Source: JB111 sp049856175 (GTDB lineage: Bacteria > Actinomycetota > Actinomycetes > Actinomycetales > Actinomycetaceae). Taken from it: a stretch of DNA of 64,000 nt. The position numbers were made by a program, and so were the translations under genes. The notes below the pieces were generated by a model, which was given only the letters and a program-made list of their open reading frames with translations, had not been told where the DNA came from and did not search any database. Below are positions 44,853 through 52,742 of this stretch, in pieces; position 1 is the first letter of the stretch, and each line of letters opens with the position of its first letter. The stretch is taken from contig NZ_JBNDNA010000002.1 of assembly GCF_049856175.1 (NCBI RefSeq), positions 124,001-188,000 on the forward strand, in the 5' to 3' direction.

Positions 44853-46406
44853 GTGACCGACACTCCCGACCTCCCCGACGACGACACCCCCGAGCAGGTG
44901 CGGGTACGCGCCGAGAAGCGCGCCCGGCTCCTGGCGGCCGGCACCGACCCCTACCCGGTCACGCTCCCGATCACCACGACGATCGCACGGGTCCGCGCCG
45001 CGCACGGCGACCTCGAGGCGGGCACCGAGCTCGACGAGGTCCTCGTCGGTCTCGCGGGCCGCGTCATGTACCTGCGCAACACGGGCAAGCTGTGCTTCGC
45101 CACCCTCCAGGCCGGGGACGGCACGCGGATCCAGGTCATGCTCTCGCTGGCCGCCGTGGGGGAGGAGTCCCTCGCGGCGTTCAAGGCCGACGTGGACCTC
45201 GGCGACCACCTCTACGTGCACGGCCACGTCGGCGCCTCGCGCCGCGGCGAGCTGAGCGTCTTCGCGCGTCCCGGGCAGGTCGACGGCGAGCCGGCCCCCG
45301 CCTGGCGGATCGCCGCCAAGGCCCTGCGTCCCCTGCCGAAGTCCTACGAGGGCGCTGACGGCGAGGAGTCCTCGCTCTCGGAGGAGGGGCGGGTGCGGCA
45401 GCGGCACCTCGACCTCGTCATGCGCTCCGGCGCGCGGGACATGGTCCGGCTGCGTTCGGCCGTCACGCGGTCCCTGCGGCGCACGTTCGACGCCCGGGAC
45501 TTCCTCGAGATCGAGACGCCGATGCTCCAGGTGCTGCACGGCGGTGCGGCGGCCCGGCCCTTCGCCACCCACATGAACGCCTACGACACCGAGCTGTTCC
45601 TGCGTATCGCGCCCGAGCTGTACCTCAAGCGCGCGGTCGTCGGCGGCATCGACAAGGTCTTCGAGATCAACCGGAACTTCCGCAACGAGGGCGCGGACTC
45701 CACGCACTCCCCGGAGTTCACGATGCTCGAGGCGTACGAGGCCTACGGCTCCTACGACACGATGGCCGAGCTCACCCGCTCACTCGTGCAGACGGCGGCC
45801 CAGGAGGCGGTCGGCACGACGCTCGTCACCCTCGCCGACGGCACCGAGTACGACCTCGGTGGCGAGTGGACGAGCCTGGGGCTGTACGAGTCGCTCAGCG
45901 AGAACCTGGGCGAGGAGATCACGCCCGACACCGGTGAGGAGCACCTGCGGGCGCTCGCCGAGCGGCTCGACATCCCCGTTGCCCCGCACGCCACGCCCGG
46001 CAAGATCGTCGAGGAGATCTGGGAGGAGCGGGTCGGGGACCACCTGTGGGCGCCCACGTTCGTGCGTGACTTCCCGGTCGACACCTCTCCGCTCACCCGG
46101 GCCCACCGCACGCAGCACGGCAAGGTCGAGAAGTGGGACCTGTACGTGCGCGGCATGGAGCTGGCGACGGCGTACTCCGAGCTCGTGGACCCCGTCGTCC
46201 AGCGCGAGCGGTTCGAGGCACAGGCCCTCGTCGCCGCGGCCGGGGACCCGGAGGCGATGGTCCTCGACGAAGACTTCCTGCAGGCCATGGAGGCCGGCAT
46301 GCCGCCCGCCGGCGGCATGGGGATGGGCATCGACCGGCTCCTCGCCGCCATGACCGGGGCCGGTATCCGGGAGACGATCACGTTCCCGCTGGTCAAGCGG
46401 CTCTAG
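44853..46406 (+). CDS. lysS: Lysyl-tRNA synthetase, class II
   Basis: This 517-residue class IIb synthetase has an N-terminal OB-fold anticodon-binding domain (LAGRVMYLRNTGKLCFATLQAGDG) and class II motif 1 (RRTFDARDFLEIETPML). Motif 2 is FEINRNFRNEG and motif 3 is GGMGMGIDRLLAAM. The internal GGAAARPF and YLKRAVVGGIDK blocks are typical. Length and motifs are complete. The last five codons (VKRL, stop) form part of a 35-bp unit that is repeated twice more beyond the stop. An N-terminal acidic stretch precedes the OB fold. In mycobacteria lysS is followed by lsr2 and clpC; that order is not kept here. Confidence 0.96.
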   Translation: MTDTPDLPDDDTPEQVRVRAEKRARLLAAGTDPYPVTLPITTTIARVRAAHGDLEAGTELDEVLVGLAGRVMYLRNTGKLCFATLQAGDGTRIQVMLSLAAVGEESLAAFKADVDLGDHLYVHGHVGASRRGELSVFARPGQVDGEPAPAWRIAAKALRPLPKSYEGADGEESSLSEEGRVRQRHLDLVMRSGARDMVRLRSAVTRSLRRTFDARDFLEIETPMLQVLHGGAAARPFATHMNAYDTELFLRIAPELYLKRAVVGGIDKVFEINRNFRNEGADSTHSPEFTMLEAYEAYGSYDTMAELTRSLVQTAAQEAVGTTLVTLADGTEYDLGGEWTSLGLYESLSENLGEEITPDTGEEHLRALAERLDIPVAPHATPGKIVEEIWEERVGDHLWAPTFVRDFPVDTSPLTRAHRTQHGKVEKWDLYVRGMELATAYSELVDPVVQRERFEAQALVAAAGDPEAMVLDEDFLQAMEAGMPPAGGMGMGIDRLLAAMTGAGIRETITFPLVKRL

Positions 46407-46495
46407 GTGGCCGAGCGGCTCTAGGGGTCAAGCGGCTCCAGGTGGCCGAGCGGCTCTAGGGGTCAAGCGGCTCCAGGTGGCCGAGCGGCTCTAGG
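46391..46495 (+). repeat. 35-bp tandem repeat, three copies, starting inside the lysS 3' end
   Basis: Units 46391-46425, 46426-46460 and 46461-46495 differ at one position only (T in the first copy, C in the others at unit position 14). Each unit is itself two similar halves around GAGCGGCTCTAG / AAGCGGCTCYAG. The first copy spans the lysS stop codon and the last abuts the promoter of the next gene. Confidence 0.95.
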
Positions 46496-46497
46496 CT
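46492..46497 (+). promoter_or_regulatory. -10 element of a probable leaderless promoter (aldo/keto reductase)
   Basis: TAGGCT, overlapping the end of the 35-bp repeat array, ends 6 nt before the ATG at 46504. Confidence 0.55.
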
Positions 46498-46503
46498 GGC
46501 CCC

Positions 46504-47475
46504 ATGGAACACGCACGCCTCGGCGCCTCCGGACTGTCCGTCTCCCGCGTCGGGCTGGGGTGCAACAACCTCGGCCGCCGCGGGACCGTCACCGAGCACC
46601 AGGAGGGCGCGACCGCGCTGGTGCACGCCGCGCTCGACGCCGGCATCACCTTCTTCGACACCGCCAACTCCTACGGACCCGGCGTCTCGGAGGTCCTCCT
46701 CGGCGAGGCGCTCAAGGGCAGGCGGGACGACATCGTCCTCGCGACGAAGTTCGGCATGAAGGCGCCCGACGACGACGGGCCCGACTTCGGCGCGCGCGGC
46801 TCGCGGCGCCACATCAAGCAGTCCGTCGAGCACTCGCTGCGCCGCCTGCAGACCGACCGGATCGACCTGTACCAGTACCACACGCCCGACGACGAGACCC
46901 CGATCGACGAGACGGTCGCCGCGATGGACGACCTCGTGCGCGAGGGCAAGGTGCTCTACATCGGGCACTCGAACCTGGCCGGCTGGCAGATCGCCGATGC
47001 GGCGCACGTCGCCGGTTCCCTCGGCGGGGCGCAGTTCGTGTCCGCGCAGAACCACTACAACCTGCTGGACCGCCGCGCCGAGCTCGAGGTCCTCCCGGCG
47101 GCAGAGCACTTCGGCCTGGGCGTGATCCCCTACTTCCCGCTCGCGAACGGGCTGCTCACGGGCAAGTACTCCGACGGCGTCGCGCCCGAGGGGTCCCGCC
47201 TCACCCTCACGCGGCAGCACCTGCTCAAGGACGAGGAGACCCTCGCGACGCTGAAGAGGTTCGGTGACTTCGCGCGGGCGCGCGACCTCACCGAGCTGCA
47301 GGTGGCGTTCTCGTGGCTGGCCTCGCGCGGCCCCGTCGCCTCGGTCATCGCCGGCGCGACGACGCCGGAGCAGATCCGGCAGAACGCCGAGGCCATCGCC
47401 TGGGTGCCGAGCGTGGAGGACGAGGCGGAGCTCGACGAGCTGTTCCCGCCGGTCCCGAAGGTCGCGCTGTTCTGA
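46504..47475 (+). CDS. Aldo/keto reductase
   Basis: This 323-residue NADPH-dependent oxidoreductase of the AKR superfamily has the catalytic Asp/Tyr pair in FFDTANSYGPGVSE and the Lys in VLATKFG. A His is in YQYHTPDD, and the cofactor-binding end is ASVIAGATTPEQIRQN. The layout is that of the YajO/YhdN-like group that reduces small aldehydes or ketones. Substrates cannot be told from sequence. It is a single gene with its own promoter and is convergent with the kinase gene 22 bp away. Confidence 0.9.
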   Translation: MEHARLGASGLSVSRVGLGCNNLGRRGTVTEHQEGATALVHAALDAGITFFDTANSYGPGVSEVLLGEALKGRRDDIVLATKFGMKAPDDDGPDFGARGSRRHIKQSVEHSLRRLQTDRIDLYQYHTPDDETPIDETVAAMDDLVREGKVLYIGHSNLAGWQIADAAHVAGSLGGAQFVSAQNHYNLLDRRAELEVLPAAEHFGLGVIPYFPLANGLLTGKYSDGVAPEGSRLTLTRQHLLKDEETLATLKRFGDFARARDLTELQVAFSWLASRGPVASVIAGATTPEQIRQNAEAIAWVPSVEDEAELDELFPPVPKVALF

Positions 47476-47497
47476 CGGTCCGCCCGGGGCGCCGGTC

Positions 47498-48190
47498 TCA
47501 GACGTCCGCAGGCTCCGGCGGCAGGCCCGCGGCCACCCGCAGGATCGTGCGCTCGGCGTCGTCGACCGTCACGCGCCGCGTGCCCTTGGCGACGAGGTCG
47601 CGGTACATGGCCGGCTCGGCGAGCGTGAGCGAGAGCCCGCGGCGCAGGAGGTTGAGCGGCGGCTTGCGGCCCTCGTCCAGGTCGCGGGCGAGGCGGAACA
47701 CGAACGTCTGCAGCCGTGGGCGCGTGAGGCACAGCGCGTCCGCGAGGATGCCCTCGGCGCGGCAGGCGCCGACGATCTCGGCGGCGAAGATCCCCTCCGC
47801 GACGACGGCGCGGGCGGTGCCGAGCTCGATGATCCGTGAGCCGACGCGCGCGTTGGACGGGATGTCGTACACCGGGACCTCGACGGCGCCGGTGGTCACC
47901 AGCTCGACGAGCGACGCCACGGCTGCGGACCCGTCCCAGCTCTCGGGCGAGTCCCAGTCGACCATCCCGTGGCGGCGGGGCAGGCCGGGGTGGTCGCCGT
48001 CGAGGTAGAAGTCGTCGAGCGCCACGGTGGGCAGACCGAGCCGGCGCGTGAGCCGGGTCTTTCCCGACCCGGACGGCCCCGTGACGAGCACGACCCTCGC
48101 GAGCGGCGTGCGCGCCGCGTCGGGGATGTCGAACAGGGGCTCCTGGGCGCCAACGGGGGCGTCGGTGGGCGGTCGCGCGTCGTCGTCCAC
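47498..48190 (-). CDS. Uridine kinase-like P-loop protein
   Basis: This 230-residue protein has the P-loop GPSGSGKTRL near residue 37 and VALDDFYLDGDHPGLPR, the uridine-kinase/phosphoribulokinase-type substrate region. It also has DWDSPESWD, AVVAEGIFAAE, and a C-terminal helical part. It probably phosphorylates a nucleoside or sugar-like substrate, most simply uridine, but differs from classical Udk in the C-terminal half. The GTG at 48190 is chosen because GGAGG lies a few bases upstream; the upstream in-frame extension is Gly/Arg-rich and unlikely to be coding. Confidence 0.8.
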   Translation of the reverse strand: MDDDARPPTDAPVGAQEPLFDIPDAARTPLARVVLVTGPSGSGKTRLTRRLGLPTVALDDFYLDGDHPGLPRRHGMVDWDSPESWDGSAAVASLVELVTTGAVEVPVYDIPSNARVGSRIIELGTARAVVAEGIFAAEIVGACRAEGILADALCLTRPRLQTFVFRLARDLDEGRKPPLNLLRRGLSLTLAEPAMYRDLVAKGTRRVTVDDAERTILRVAAGLPPEPADV

Positions 48191-48268
48191 GCCACCTCCG
48201 CATCCTCGGCGGGCCGGTGCCCGCACCGGACCAGGGTAGGTGAGGCGCGGGCGTGGCACGATCGCACC

Positions 48269-48556
48269 GTGAGCGACTTCGAGGCCGAGATCAGCCAGCT
48301 CGAGACGGCGGCGAGCAACGCGCGCGACGCCACGGAGGAGATCGCCGGCGTCGACCTGCCGGCCGCCCTCGACGGCATCGCGACGGCGATGCCCGGCTCG
48401 CGCTCGGCGCTGTCCGCTCCGGACCTGGGGACGAGCTGGACCGGCGAGAAGGACGCGCTGACCACCGGCCTGGACGAGTACGCGGGCGGCCTGGAGGCCG
48501 CCGCCCGCCTGTACCGCACGACCGACGACGCCGCGGCGGCCGACTTCGGGGGCTGA
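48269..48556 (+). CDS. Small WXG100-like protein
   Basis: This 95-residue, mainly helical protein has a W57-T-G59 turn near its middle-to-end (GTSWTGEKDALTTGL) between two helical stretches, and a D/A/G-rich C-terminus. This is the general plan of WXG100/ESX-type proteins, although the Trp-x-Gly sits later than the usual central position. It lacks a signal peptide. CACGAT ends 6 nt before the GTG. It stands near two other genes of a possible type VII-linked cluster (49605 and 50240), but no EccC-type ATPase is in the window. The function is unknown. Confidence 0.65.
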   Translation: MSDFEAEISQLETAASNARDATEEIAGVDLPAALDGIATAMPGSRSALSAPDLGTSWTGEKDALTTGLDEYAGGLEAAARLYRTTDDAAAADFGG

Positions 48557-48568
48557 CCCCCGGGCCGC

Positions 48569-49429
48569 TCAGCCGCCGAAGGTGCGGACCGGCCGGCCCG
48601 GGACCTCCACGCGGATGCGGAACACGGCCCCGGCCTCCGGCTCGGGGTCGTCGAGCTTCTCGCGCGAGGTGGTGACGAACAGCTCGCGGCCGTCCTCGCC
48701 GCCGAGCGTGCAGGCGGTGACGAGACGGACCGGCAGGTCGACGGTGACGAGCTCGGTGCCGTCGGGGGCGTGCAGACGGACCTTGCCGACGCGGTTGAGC
48801 GCGACCCACACGTTGCCCGCCGAGTCGACGGTGAGGCCGTCGGGCCGCTCGTCGGGGGAGACCGTCGCGAACCGTCGACGGTTGCGCAGTCCGGTGCCGC
48901 CCACGTCGAAGACGTCCGTCCCGCCGGCGGCGGTGTCGTTGTAGTAGGCGAGCGAGCCGTCGGGGGAGACGTCGAACCCGTTCGACGTCGTCACCCGCTC
49001 GACGGCGGTCGTCACGCCGCCGCCGGGGGTGATGCGGTAGAGGCTCGCGACCTCCGGGCTGCGGTCGTAGGCCATGTTGCCGGCGTAGAGGTTCCCGGCG
49101 GCGTCGCAGCCGCCCTCGTTCATCCGCAGCCCCTCGTGCCGCCACAGCGTGAGCCACGGCGACGCCTCGTCGTGGGGCAGGTCGGAGATGGCGAGACCAC
49201 GCTCGGTGCCGACCACGTAGCCGCCGTCCGCGCGCGGGCGGACGAACGCCGCCACCGGCGAGCCGGTCGGCAGGCGGTCGACCTCGCCGTCCGGGCGGAC
49301 CGTGAGCAGGTCGCCGGCGAGCATGTCGACGAATCTCAGGCCGCCCCAGGTCTCGGACCAGACGGGCCCCTCGCCGTGGTACGCGACCGCGTCGGTGACC
49401 TGCTCGGGGCTCGAGTGCACGTGAGTCAT
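48569..49429 (-). CDS. SMP-30/gluconolactonase family protein
   Basis: This 286-residue six-bladed beta-propeller enzyme has metal-binding motifs at the expected places: GEGPVWSE near residue 20, RMNEGGCDAAGNLYAG, TTSNGFDVSPDGSLAYYND and RPDGLTVDSAGNVWVA. Family members hydrolyse sugar lactones or related esters with a divalent metal. GACAAT on this strand ends 6 nt before the ATG at 49429; upstream in-frame sequence is not conserved. It lies convergent with the WXG-like gene (12 bp apart) but is probably functionally unrelated to it. Confidence 0.88.
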   Translation of the reverse strand: MTHVHSSPEQVTDAVAYHGEGPVWSETWGGLRFVDMLAGDLLTVRPDGEVDRLPTGSPVAAFVRPRADGGYVVGTERGLAISDLPHDEASPWLTLWRHEGLRMNEGGCDAAGNLYAGNMAYDRSPEVASLYRITPGGGVTTAVERVTTSNGFDVSPDGSLAYYNDTAAGGTDVFDVGGTGLRNRRRFATVSPDERPDGLTVDSAGNVWVALNRVGKVRLHAPDGTELVTVDLPVRLVTACTLGGEDGRELFVTTSREKLDDPEPEAGAVFRIRVEVPGRPVRTFGG

Positions 49430-49604
49430 ACGTCCATTGTCGGCCACGCGGGGAGCCCGCACGCCCGTCGCGGGAGGTCGATGGGGAGATCTCCCCGTCC
49501 GGTGCGTGGGGTCGATTCGGTCACGCGCGCCGGACGTGGCAGATTCGGAGGTGCCGGCCCCGCGTGGCCACCGCCGTCGACGAGCTCGCCGAGGAGATGC
49601 GCGC

Positions 49605-50246
49605 ATGGACGATCCCGACGCCCAGCCGACCGATAGCGAGATCGTCGAGCTCGCCGGCGCCGTCAAGGATGATCTCGACGCCGCGCTCGGCGGGCTGACC
49701 TGGGTGCAGAACCGCCCCTCCCCGAGCACCGCGCGCACGGGGCCCGGCCCGGACGCGGTCGTCGAGCGGCACCACACGTTCGGCGTCGCACGCTCGCTGG
49801 ACGACGACGAGTGGGACCGGGCGATCGCGATCGTCGCCGCGCACGCACGGCGGGTGGGCTACACGGCGGCGGAGCTCGCGGTCGACCGGGTGGGCGACCA
49901 CGAGGCGCGCTTCTACGCCGAGGACGGCCGGACCCTCACGTTCGGCACGGCGGCGTCGACCATCCTGCGTGTGAGTGTGCGCCCCGGCGCGGGGGTGCCG
50001 TCCCGGCCCCAGGGACCCGCCCGGGGCGGCGGCACGGCGGGCGACGGACCCGCGGCCGGGGGCCCCACGGGCGACGGCCCCGCCGCCGCGGGCCCGACGG
50101 GCGACGGCCCCACCGCCGCGGGCCGCACCGGTGACGGCCCCGTGGCGGGCGCCCCTGCCGACCAGGGGGCGCCCGTCGTCGGGCCGGCGGACGGCCAGCT
50201 GCCCGAGGCCGCCCCCGACATCGTCGACGAGGTGCCCCGATGGTGA
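49605..50246 (+). CDS. Unknown protein with repetitive Gly/Pro tail, upstream of the DUF1023 hydrolase
   Basis: This 213-residue protein has an N-terminal soluble part (~1-125), including VKDDLDAALGGLTWVQNRPS, DDDEWDRAIAIVAAHARRVGY and EARFYAEDGRTLTFGTAAST. The C-terminal half is low-complexity and contains four ten-residue GDGPxAxGPT repeats encoded by a 30-bp unit. There is no signal peptide, Cys or known catalytic motif. GAGGAG lies 7 nt before the ATG. The stop overlaps the hydrolase start by 7 bp, so the two are coupled; it could be a chaperone, cognate partner or immunity protein for that hydrolase. This is inference from context only. Confidence 0.68.
   Translation: MDDPDAQPTDSEIVELAGAVKDDLDAALGGLTWVQNRPSPSTARTGPGPDAVVERHHTFGVARSLDDDEWDRAIAIVAAHARRVGYTAAELAVDRVGDHEARFYAEDGRTLTFGTAASTILRVSVRPGAGVPSRPQGPARGGGTAGDGPAAGGPTGDGPAAAGPTGDGPTAAGRTGDGPVAGAPADQGAPVVGPADGQLPEAAPDIVDEVPRW
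50040..50159 (+). repeat. Four tandem 30-bp units encoding GDGPxAxGPT
   Basis: Units start at about 50040, 50070, 50100 and 50130 and begin GGCGACGG. They make up the Gly/Pro tail of the protein ending at 50246. Confidence 0.85.
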
Positions 50247-51904
50247 CCTGGTCGGAGGTGAGAACCTGGTCGGCGTCGCACCTGTCCACCGAGGTGACCG
50301 CGCTCGGCAACGCCCGCGACACGCTCAAGGGCATCGGCGACGAGCTCGACGCCATGGTGACCCCGGCCGGCTGGACCGGGGACGCCGCCACCGCCGCCGG
50401 CACCCGCCGCGGCGAGATCGGCACCGCCGCACAGTCCATCGTCTACGAGGTCGCCCTCGTGCGCGCCGCCGTCGACGAGGCCGAGGACTCGGTGCGCACC
50501 ATCGAGGAGAAGGTCGAGGCCGTCGCCGAGCTCGCGACCTCCCGCGAGGTCACCGTCGGCGACGACGGCTCCGTCACCGACAGCCGCACACCCCCGACCG
50601 ACCTCGCCACGGCCGAGGAGCTCGACGCCTACACCCGGGAGCGGCAGGAGGCGGTCGACGTCGTCGCGCGGGCCATCACCGAGGTGCTCCTGCTCGCGGA
50701 CTCCGCGGACACCACGCTGGCGGACGTCCTGGACTCCGCGCACGGCGACCAGCTCGACTCCGGGCACACCGACCTGACCGACGCGTCCGCCGCCGGGCAC
50801 CGCGACGGACAGATCACCTGGCCCCGGCCTCCGGACGGCGACGAGCAGGCCCAGGCGGACTGGTGGGAGGACCTCACGCCCGCCCAGCGCCAGGAGATCC
50901 TCGACGACCACCCCGACCTGGTGGGCAACCGCGACGGCATCCCGGCCTCTGCCAGGGACGAGGCGAACCGCAACCAGCTGGGCGCCGAGCGGGAGGACGC
51001 CGAGGAGGCGCTCGCGGCGGCGCGGGCCTCGGGGGACGGCGGCGCGATCGAGGACGCCCAGGCGGCGCTGGACTCGATCACGCAGGTCGAGGAGACGATC
51101 GCCCAGGACGACCGGTACCTGATGCTCCTCGACACCGAGTCCGGCGAGCGGGTGCGGGCGGCGGTCGCCCACGGCGACGTCGACACCGCGGACCACGTCT
51201 CCGTGTTCACGCCCGGGTTCACCACCACGGTCGACGGCAGCCTGGCGAGCTACGACAGCCGCATGGCCTCCCTCAAGGCCGTCACCGAGGCCGAGCTCGA
51301 CCGCTACGGGCACCACGACCAGACCGTCGCCACCGTCTCCTGGCTGGGATACGACGCGCCCCAGTGGGACGAGACCCTCACCGGCAACTCCGTGGCGCTG
51401 TCCGGTGCCGCGCAGCGTGGCGGCGAGGACCTCGCGGGCTTCTACACGGGCATCAACGCCTCTCGCGTCGACGACCCCCACCTCACGGCGCTGGGCCACT
51501 CCTACGGCTCGACCACCCAGGGCTACGCCCTCAAGCAGGAGGGCACCGGGGTCGACGACGCGGTGTTCATGTCCTCCCCGGGCATCTCGACGGGCGATCT
51601 CGACGACTTCCATGTCCCGTCCGACGGGCTGTACTACCTCGAGAACGACGAGGACCTCATCGCCGACCTCGGCCGCTTCGGGCCCGACCCGACGGGCATC
51701 GACGGGCTCACGCACCTGTCGACCTACGAGGGGCAGACCGGCTACGGCGAGCACCGCGACGGCACGACCGGCCACTCGTCGGTGTTCGACGACGGGTCGA
51801 TGGCGCAGCACAACACCGGCCTCGTCGTGGCGGGCCTCGAGGAGCACATCGTCTCCGAGCGGGCGCACGAGTTCTGGACCGACCCGGTGGAGTGGCCCTG
51901 GTAG
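50240..51904 (+). CDS. WXG-like N-terminus fused to DUF1023 alpha/beta hydrolase (candidate exported effector)
   Basis: This 554-residue protein starts with a helical WXG100-like region (W45-T-G in PAGWTGDAATAAG). A charged coiled-coil/linker follows (residues ~85-330, with EEKVEAVAEL and EREDAEEALAAA). The DUF1023 alpha/beta hydrolase domain starts SVFTPGFTTTVDGSL and has TVSWLGYDAP and the nucleophile elbow GHSYGST with Ser421. The C-terminal His is in TGHSSVFDD or its neighbourhood. Proteins with this domain order are found beside ESX/type VII genes and in polymorphic toxin sets. It has no classical signal peptide, consistent with type VII export or cytosolic action. It overlaps the preceding gene by 7 bp. 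Confidence 0.78.
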   Translation: MVTWSEVRTWSASHLSTEVTALGNARDTLKGIGDELDAMVTPAGWTGDAATAAGTRRGEIGTAAQSIVYEVALVRAAVDEAEDSVRTIEEKVEAVAELATSREVTVGDDGSVTDSRTPPTDLATAEELDAYTRERQEAVDVVARAITEVLLLADSADTTLADVLDSAHGDQLDSGHTDLTDASAAGHRDGQITWPRPPDGDEQAQADWWEDLTPAQRQEILDDHPDLVGNRDGIPASARDEANRNQLGAEREDAEEALAAARASGDGGAIEDAQAALDSITQVEETIAQDDRYLMLLDTESGERVRAAVAHGDVDTADHVSVFTPGFTTTVDGSLASYDSRMASLKAVTEAELDRYGHHDQTVATVSWLGYDAPQWDETLTGNSVALSGAAQRGGEDLAGFYTGINASRVDDPHLTALGHSYGSTTQGYALKQEGTGVDDAVFMSSPGISTGDLDDFHVPSDGLYYLENDEDLIADLGRFGPDPTGIDGLTHLSTYEGQTGYGEHRDGTTGHSSVFDDGSMAQHNTGLVVAGLEEHIVSERAHEFWTDPVEWPW

Positions 51905-52003
51905 CGCAGCCGCACCGGGCCTGGCGAGGAGCGGTCGCGCGACGGGCGCTGGCTCCCGCCGGCTTCGGACGGCGGGCTCCGGCGCTGGTGGCATGATTCT
52001 CCG

Positions 52004-52534
52004 ATGACGTCGCGACCGGACCCGCAGGCACGCGGCGCGGTCACCGTCCGTCCCGCGCTCGTGACGGACGTGCGCACGATCGCCCGGTTGGTCCAGCCCT
52101 ACGCCCGGACCAACACCCTCATCACCAAGGACCTCGTCGCGTACTTCGAGTCCGTGCAGGAGTTCCTCGTCGCGGAGGACCCCGACGGCGGGACGGTCGG
52201 CTGCGGCGCGCTGCACGTGATGTGGGACGACATCGGCGAGGTCCGCACCCTCGCCGTCGACGAGGCGTACCTGCGGCGGGGCATCGGCGGGATGCTGCTC
52301 GAGGCGCTCCTGGACCGGGCGCGGCGGCTCGGCCTGCGCCGCCTGTTCTGCCTCACCTTCGAGGTCGACTTCTTCGCGCGGCACGGGTTCGAGGTCATCG
52401 AGGGCACGCCGGTCGGCGTCGACGTCCAGGCCGAGCTCCTGCGCTCCCACGACGACGGCGTCGCGGAGTTCCTCGACCTCGCGCGCGTCAAGCCGAACAC
52501 CCTCGGCAACACCCGGATGCTGCTCGAGCTGTAG
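52004..52534 (+). CDS. Amino-acid N-acetyltransferase, ArgA-type GNAT
   Basis: This 176-residue GNAT domain enzyme has the acetyl-CoA motif RRGIGGMLLEALLDRARRLG, a variant of Q/RxxGxG/A, and a C-terminal RVKPNTLGNTRML. From memory it is very like the short mycobacterial ArgA that acetylates glutamine or glutamate at the start of arginine synthesis. It lacks the amino-acid kinase-like domain of E. coli ArgA. CATGAT ends 6 nt before the ATG. No other arginine genes are near. Substrate is inferred by family. Confidence 0.82.
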   Translation: MTSRPDPQARGAVTVRPALVTDVRTIARLVQPYARTNTLITKDLVAYFESVQEFLVAEDPDGGTVGCGALHVMWDDIGEVRTLAVDEAYLRRGIGGMLLEALLDRARRLGLRRLFCLTFEVDFFARHGFEVIEGTPVGVDVQAELLRSHDDGVAEFLDLARVKPNTLGNTRMLLEL

Positions 52535-52742
52535 TACCCCGGGGAGGGACGACGATCCCGCCCATGGTGCCGCTCCCGGTCGACGGAGGGTCTTTCCGCA
52601 GGTCAGGGCGGGGGAGAAGTCCCCGTGGCCCGAATCTGCGCCCCGCGGCGGGCGCTTCCTAGCGTGGTTGACGACCGAGCACGACATCGACATTCCAGTT
52701 CGGGCCGACGGCTATCGAGCGCGGCCCGGGAGGGAGACGAAC

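Noticed and set aside
46391..46495. CRISPR array
   Set aside because: The 35-bp units are directly adjacent without unique spacers, and no cas genes are present.
48269..51904. A complete type VII secretion locus
   Set aside because: No EccB, EccC, EccD, EccE or MycP homologue is present, so only candidate substrates can be claimed.
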